Below are positions 59,666 to 64,000 of a stretch of DNA of 64,000 nucleotides, piece by piece. This DNA comes from Erwinia piriflorinigrans CFBP 5888. GTDB lineage: Bacteria; Pseudomonadota; Gammaproteobacteria; Enterobacterales; Enterobacteriaceae. The notes beneath the pieces were generated by a model. The model was not told the origin of the DNA. It made no database searches and worked only from the letters and a program-made list of their open reading frames with translations. Each line of letters starts with the position of its first letter. The first letter of the stretch is position 1. The translations under genes and the position numbers were made by a program. The stretch is from assembly GCF_001050515.1 (NCBI RefSeq), contig NZ_CAHS01000005.1:1-64000 (forward strand), in the 5' to 3' direction.

Positions 59666-60212
59666 AAGATGTTTTGACCTTTTCAATCAACTCGGCAGTT
59701 TTGTTCCGCAAATTTCCACGCATCTTCTTGCCGGTAGAGTTAAAGCTCCGGCCATAAAGGGTTACCCGATCCTCTGAGGTGACATCTTGTGTCGTCAGAT
59801 TAACCTGCGCGTTGTCCGTTTTAATCCGCTCAAGCTGTGCATCCTGGGTCAGGCTATCCACCTGCACATGCCCATAAAGATACAACATTCGATCGTTGGT
59901 GAGCTTGGCTTTATCCGCTCGGACTGACCAGGACGGCACCTTGTTATCATCGTATGTCGTCAACACCGGGTTATCAAACCAGCTCACCTCATCGGTTGCG
60001 TGATAGGTCGCTTTGTCAGAAACCAGCTTATAACTTATTGCGCCTGTGGGGCTATAGACCAACGTTTGTGAGTTATCGCTCATATACGTTGGATCATTAT
60101 CTTTGTTGGATGAGGCATCCTGATCACCGTCATTGCCCGTCAGATTCCAACCCATTAACACTATTGCGATCGCCGCCAGTATCAGTGTCATCCAGCGTCT
60201 TGTTTTGCTCAT
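59637..60212 (-). CDS. lptC: Lipopolysaccharide export protein LptC
   Basis: The 191-residue bitopic protein has one N-terminal membrane helix (about 6-23) and a periplasmic jellyroll that receives LPS from LptBFG and passes it to LptA. Conserved stretches include SYKLVSDKATYH and TTQDVTSEDRVTLYG. It overlaps kdsC by four bases. Confidence 0.96.
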   Translation of the reverse strand: MSKTRRWMTLILAAIAIVLMGWNLTGNDGDQDASSNKDNDPTYMSDNSQTLVYSPTGAISYKLVSDKATYHATDEVSWFDNPVLTTYDDNKVPSWSVRADKAKLTNDRMLYLYGHVQVDSLTQDAQLERIKTDNAQVNLTTQDVTSEDRVTLYGRSFNSTGKKMRGNLRNKTAELIEKVKTSYEIQNEQQH

Positions 60213-60775
60213 ACAGACTGCCCTATAGCCGTTTCAAACTTACCCTGTGCAATTAAAATCAGGTCGCAAATCTCGCGCACCGCTCCTCGCCCACCGGCGA
60301 TCCGCGTCACGTAGTCAGCACGGGGTAAGAGTATGGGATGCGCATCAGCGACCGTCACGCTCAGACCCACTTCTGCCATTACCGGCCAGTCGATAAGGTC
60401 GTCACCTATGTAGGCGACCTGGTGAGCGCCGAGTGTCAGTGTATCCAGAAGTTCACGGAAGGCCAAAAGCTTATCCGACTGTCCTTGATAAAGATGAGTA
60501 ATACCCAGTGTGGCGCAGCGATCCTCCAGCAGCTTGGCTTTGCGTCCGGTAATAATGGCCACTTCTATTCCGGACGTCAGCAGGCAGCGAATACCATAGC
60601 CATCACGCACGTTAAAGCCTTTTAGTTCTTCGCCGTTATTGCCCTGATAGATCACGCCGTCGGACATAACGCCATCCACATCGCAGATTAACAGTTTGAT
60701 GTGCTGTGCTTTGGTAAACACCTGCTGGTTTACCTGCCCGTAACAGGTGTCGACGGTCGTTGCTGGATGACTCAT
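60209..60775 (-). CDS. kdsC: 3-deoxy-D-manno-octulosonate 8-phosphate phosphatase
   Basis: This 188-residue HAD-family tetramer (E. coli 188) removes phosphate from Kdo-8-P. The catalytic aspartates Asp32 and Asp34 lie in LLICDVDGVMSDG; ITGRKA and GDDLIDWPVMAEVG are motifs II and III. It follows kdsD by 17 bases. Confidence 0.97.
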   Translation of the reverse strand: MSHPATTVDTCYGQVNQQVFTKAQHIKLLICDVDGVMSDGVIYQGNNGEELKGFNVRDGYGIRCLLTSGIEVAIITGRKAKLLEDRCATLGITHLYQGQSDKLLAFRELLDTLTLGAHQVAYIGDDLIDWPVMAEVGLSVTVADAHPILLPRADYVTRIAGGRGAVREICDLILIAQGKFETAIGQSV

Positions 60776-60792
60776 TATTCTTCGCTTCCTTG

Positions 60793-61782
60793 TTAAACTA
60801 CGCCAGCGCGCAGCATGTCATGCATATGGACCACGCCAAGTAGCCGATCGCTATCAGCAACCATGACGCAGGTGATATTCCTGGTTTGCATCAAATTCAG
60901 TGCATCTACTGCCAGCGTACCCGGCCGGACGCGAATGCCGCCTGGGGTCATGACGCTTTCGATACTGGCTTGCTGGATATTAATGCCCATATCGAACACG
61001 CGGCGTAAATCACCATCGGTGAAGATACCGTCTATTCGCATCGAGTCGTCGCAAATGACCGTCATGCCCATGTTTTTTTGCGTAATCTCAAGCAGAGCAT
61101 CACGCAGTGAAGCATCGCGGCTGACGTGTGGCATTTCATTACCGCAGTGCATGATATCATCAACGCGCAGTAGCAGCTTGCGCCCCAGCGCGCCACCGGG
61201 GTGGGAGAGGGCAAAGTCTTCCTGCGTAAAGCCTCGCGCTTTTAATAGCGCAACGGCGAGAGCATCCCCCATCACCAGCGTGGCGGTTGTACTGGTGGTC
61301 GGCGCCAGGCCGAGTGGGCAGGCCTCTTGCGGAACTTTAACACACAGATGGATATCTGCGGCGCGCCCCATTGCACTGTCCGGTCGGCTGGAGATGCAGA
61401 TTAACGTCACATGTAGCCGTTTCAGTACCGGGATCAGTGCCAAAATCTCTGAAGATTCGCCGGAATTGGAGATGGCAATCACCACGTCGTCTGGGGCGAC
61501 CATACCCAAATCGCCGTGGCTGGCTTCAGCGGGATGAACAAAAAAAGCGGGCGTGCCGGTACTGGCAAAGGTAGCGGCAATTTTTTTGCCTATGTGTCCT
61601 GATTTACCCATACCCATGACGACGACTTTGCCGCGACAGCGATAAATCAGATTGCAGGCGTGGGTAAAGTCGTCATTGATGTACTGATCAAGTTGTTCCA
61701 GTCCTTCGCGTTCAATTCGCAGTACCTCTTTCCCCGCCAGTTGAAAATCAAAGTCATTTTCGGTAGTGAGATGCGCCATCAT
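60793..61782 (-). CDS. kdsD: Arabinose-5-phosphate isomerase KdsD
   Basis: This 329-residue enzyme makes arabinose 5-phosphate for Kdo synthesis. The SIS domain (about 40-185) includes GMGKSGHIGKKIAATFASTG and ISNSGESSE. Two CBS domains follow (about 205-329). An AGGATTCAAGA ribosome-binding site suits the ATG at 61782; the next codon is also ATG and would give exactly the E. coli length of 328. Confidence 0.97.
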   Translation of the reverse strand: MMAHLTTENDFDFQLAGKEVLRIEREGLEQLDQYINDDFTHACNLIYRCRGKVVVMGMGKSGHIGKKIAATFASTGTPAFFVHPAEASHGDLGMVAPDDVVIAISNSGESSEILALIPVLKRLHVTLICISSRPDSAMGRAADIHLCVKVPQEACPLGLAPTTSTTATLVMGDALAVALLKARGFTQEDFALSHPGGALGRKLLLRVDDIMHCGNEMPHVSRDASLRDALLEITQKNMGMTVICDDSMRIDGIFTDGDLRRVFDMGINIQQASIESVMTPGGIRVRPGTLAVDALNLMQTRNITCVMVADSDRLLGVVHMHDMLRAGVV

Positions 61783-61794
61783 TCTTGAATCCTT

Positions 61795-62775
61795 TTACCA
61801 GAAGGTCACTGAGGGGCATTGGTAGAGGATACCCACCCAGAAGATAAATCCGCACAGCAGCAGCGCGCCCGCCAGCCGCCCGATACGGCGACTACGCTGC
61901 AAACAGATCAACGTAAATACCGCGCTGACGCCGAGCATGACCCAGTAGTCACGGGCGAAAGCAGCAGCATAGAACGCGCCAGGATGTAACAATGCCGGAA
62001 TGCCCAGCACGATAGCTAAATTATAAATATTAGAACCGATCAGATTACCGATAGCGATATCATCTTCGCCTTTCAGCGCCCCGGCAATGACGGTTGCCAG
62101 TTCAGGCAGGCTGGTGCCTACAGAAATAATGGTCAGTCCGATAACCAGTTCGCTGACCCCAAAGTAGTCGGCGATCACCGTGGCGTTATCGATCACCATG
62201 TTTGTCGACATCGGCAGTAAGATCAACGCAACCCCCAGCCACAGGAAAGCCACCGTGTTGCCTGTGTCATCACGCGGTAGCTCGGCGAGCTGTTCGCGAG
62301 TGAGTGAATCATTATTTTCGCGCTCGGCACGGCGGGCGATTTTGATAATAAACAGCAGGTAGATCACCGCGATCGCGATCAGCATCAGACCATCGCTGCG
62401 GCTTAGCTGGTTATCAAACAGTATGGCTCCGCATAACAGCGTCACCAGCAGCATCAGCGGCAGTTCGCGGCGAATTAAATTAGAATGTACCGTTAATGGG
62501 TGCAGCAGCGCCGCGCCGCCGAGGATCAACAAAATATTCGTGATGTTTGAGCCTAATGCCGTTCCAATAGCGATGTTCATTTGCCCGCGTGCGGCGGCAG
62601 AGAAAGAGACGATCATTTCCGGCAGCGAGGTTCCAATTCCCACCACGGTCATACCGATAATCAGTGGGGGGATCCCCAGAGAACGGCATAAAATAGCTGC
62701 GCTAAACACTAGACGATCGGCCCCGTAAACCAGTAAAACTAAACCGATAATCAATAGTGCTGTAGCAACAAGCAT
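61795..62775 (-). CDS. yrbG: Calcium/sodium antiporter family protein YrbG
   Basis: The 326-residue inner-membrane protein (E. coli YrbG 325) belongs to the CaCA exchanger family. The two alpha-repeats are visible as GIGTSLPEMIVS and SVGTSLPELATV, with about ten helices. Its substrate is unproven. The start at 62775 matches the E. coli N-terminus; the frame continues 32 codons upstream into promoter DNA. It heads the minus-strand cluster yrbG-kdsD-kdsC-lptCAB-rpoN and is divergent from mlaF. Confidence 0.94.
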   Translation of the reverse strand: MLVATALLIIGLVLLVYGADRLVFSAAILCRSLGIPPLIIGMTVVGIGTSLPEMIVSFSAAARGQMNIAIGTALGSNITNILLILGGAALLHPLTVHSNLIRRELPLMLLVTLLCGAILFDNQLSRSDGLMLIAIAVIYLLFIIKIARRAERENNDSLTREQLAELPRDDTGNTVAFLWLGVALILLPMSTNMVIDNATVIADYFGVSELVIGLTIISVGTSLPELATVIAGALKGEDDIAIGNLIGSNIYNLAIVLGIPALLHPGAFYAAAFARDYWVMLGVSAVFTLICLQRSRRIGRLAGALLLCGFIFWVGILYQCPSVTFW

Positions 62776-62998
62776 GAAGTGTCCTTTTAATCGGTTATAA
62801 TCGACGGCTGCCGCACACCACAACAGGTTACGGTCTTTTTGATGGCAGTGATTTTGACGGTCTCTAAGCAAAAAGTAAAACTTATGGCAATTTAAGCTAC
62901 ATCTTATGCGGTAAGTTTCTGTAAAAGTGTTCAGCTTCGGAGGTAATACGTTACCATCGGGGTTAAATTAATCGCTGAGAATAAGGATCGAGGTAACT

Positions 62999-63811
62999 AT
63001 GAGCCAGACGGAGACGAATCTGGTGGACGTCAGGGGCGTCAGCTTTTCCCGCGGCAATCGGTCGATTTTCGATAACATCTCGCTTACGGTGCCCAAAGGA
63101 AAAGTCACTGCTATCATGGGGCCTTCCGGTATTGGTAAAACCACGCTGCTACGCTTAATCGGTGGGCAGATCCCGCCTGATAGCGGAGAAATATGGTTCA
63201 ACGGCGAAAATATTCCAACACTTTCCCGTTCCCGGCTCTACGAAGCGCGCAAAAAAATGAGCATGCTGTTTCAGTCGGGAGCGCTGTTTACCGATCTCAG
63301 TGTATTTGACAATGTGGCTTGGCCGCTGCGTGAGCACTCTCACTTGCCAGCACCCTTGCTGCGCAGCACGGTATTGATGAAACTGGAAGCCGTTGGGTTA
63401 CGCGGCGCGGCAAATCTCAAACCTTCGGAGCTGTCTGGCGGTATGGCACGGCGCGCGGCGCTGGCGCGAGCGATTGCGCTGGAGCCAGATCTGATTATGT
63501 TCGACGAACCTTTTGTTGGCCAGGACCCGATCACGATGGGCGTATTGGTAAAGCTTATCGACGAACTCAATCACTCTTTAGGCGTGACCTGTATCGTGGT
63601 ATCTCACGATGTGCCTGAAGTGCTGAGCATTGCCGATTACGCCTATATTATTGCCGGCCAGAAAGTGATCGCCCAGGGAACGGCTCCGGAGCTACGCAAA
63701 AATGATGATGCCCGCGTGCGTCAGTTTATTGATGGCATTGCCGACGGGCCGGTGCCATTCCGTTTCCCCGCCGGGGATTATCTGCAAGATTTAGTCGGCT
63801 CTGGGAGTTAA
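62999..63811 (+). CDS. mlaF: Phospholipid transport ATPase MlaF
   Basis: The 270-residue ABC ATPase drives the MlaFEDB complex, which keeps the outer membrane asymmetric by moving phospholipids between the membranes. Walker A is GPSGIGKTT (41-49), signature [14 protein letters not shown], Walker [14 protein letters not shown] and the H-loop [18 protein letters not shown] ribosome-binding site precedes the ATG. mlaE starts seven bases after its stop. Confidence 0.97.
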   Translation: MSQTETNLVDVRGVSFSRGNRSIFDNISLTVPKGKVTAIMGPSGIGKTTLLRLIGGQIPPDSGEIWFNGENIPTLSRSRLYEARKKMSMLFQSGALFTDLSVFDNVAWPLREHSHLPAPLLRSTVLMKLEAVGLRGAANLKPSELSGGMARRAALARAIALEPDLIMFDEPFVGQDPITMGVLVKLIDELNHSLGVTCIVVSHDVPEVLSIADYAYIIAGQKVIAQGTAPELRKNDDARVRQFIDGIADGPVPFRFPAGDYLQDLVGSGS

Positions 63812-63818
63812 CACACTG

Positions 63819-64000
63819 ATGTTTCTACAAGCGCTGGCGTCATTAGGACGTCAGGGAATTAATTTCTGTGCCTCCTTTGGTCGCGCCGGTTTAATGTTGT
63901 TCCATGCGTTGTTTGGCATTCCTCGCTTTCGCAAGCATGCGCCGCTGTTGGTCAAACAGCTGTATAGCATCGGCGTGTTATCACTGCTGATCGTCGTGGT
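63819..64000 (+). CDS. mlaE: Phospholipid transport permease MlaE (5' part)
   Basis: The first 60 codons of the gene run off the window. The translated start [16 protein letters not shown] and the [12 protein letters not shown] and [19 protein letters not shown] stretches match E. coli MlaE, the membrane permease of the Mla system. It is the second gene of the mla operon; mlaD, mlaC and mlaB should follow. Confidence 0.95.
   Translation, partial: MFLQALASLGRQGINFCASFGRAGLMLFHALFGIPRFRKHAPLLVKQLYSIGVLSLLIVV

Overview
The window is a contiguous chromosomal segment of a member of the Enterobacterales. Protein sequences and gene order point to the Erwiniaceae, most likely Erwinia or a close relative. 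The order matches the E. coli 71-73 minute region read in reverse: rrn tail with thrV, yhdWXYZ (aap), fis-dusB, prmA, panF-yhdT, accBC, csrD, mreBCD, yhdE-rng-yhdP-tldD, aaeXAB, yhcN, argR, mdh, degSQ, zapG/zapE, rplM-rpsI, sspAB, [GOGAT locus], arcB, mtgA, npr-rapZ-ptsN-hpf-rpoN, lptBAC-kdsCD-yrbG, mlaFE. The species was inferred by reading, not by a database search. Almost everything is conserved core genome; there is no prophage, insertion sequence or CRISPR array.

Layout. Bases 1-655 hold the end of an rRNA operon: the 3' end of one 5S, tRNA-Thr(GGT), a complete 5S, a terminator, and a relic 5S tail interrupted by three perfect hairpins. Bases 656-4813 (minus) are the aapJQMP amino-acid ABC transporter, with a sigma-54 promoter and an NtrC-like site upstream. 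Bases 5147-15879 (minus) carry lpxP, dusB-fis, prmA, the accB-accC-yhdT-panF cluster with aroQ, msrPQ and acuI. Bases 16103-28460 (plus) carry csrD, mreBCD, yhdE, rng, yhdP and tldD. Bases 28550-32106 hold the aaeXAB efflux operon beside a wrecked aaeR regulator gene. Two yhcN-family genes, argR, mdh, degS/degQ, zapG, zapE, rplM-rpsI and sspAB follow.

The least ordinary part is 42387-50703. Where E. coli has gltBD, this chromosome has an operon on the minus strand. It encodes a 1844-residue glutamate-synthase-like protein, with an unusual cysteine spacing, a central insertion and a C-terminal extension, followed by a CysJ-like diflavin reductase instead of GltD. A perfect NtrC-type palindrome lies in the 975-base gap between it and arcB. 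The natural hypothesis is a GOGAT-type enzyme fed by an NADPH diflavin reductase rather than by the GltD small subunit.

Bases 50704-64000 hold arcB, the small RNA ArcZ on the opposite strand (its terminator overlaps the arcB stop codon), mtgA, the nitrogen-PTS/rpoN cluster, the LPS transport and Kdo genes, yrbG, and the start of the mla phospholipid transport operon. elbB, yhcC and yrbL, found here in E. coli, are missing. The ptsN frame stays open for 58 codons beyond its stop codon, up to the rapZ start.

Two themes connect the genes. The first is nitrogen control: rpoN, the ptsN/npr phosphorelay, the sigma-54-type aap promoter and the GOGAT-like locus. The second is envelope biogenesis: mre, mtgA, lpt, kds, lpxP, yhdP, mla and degS.
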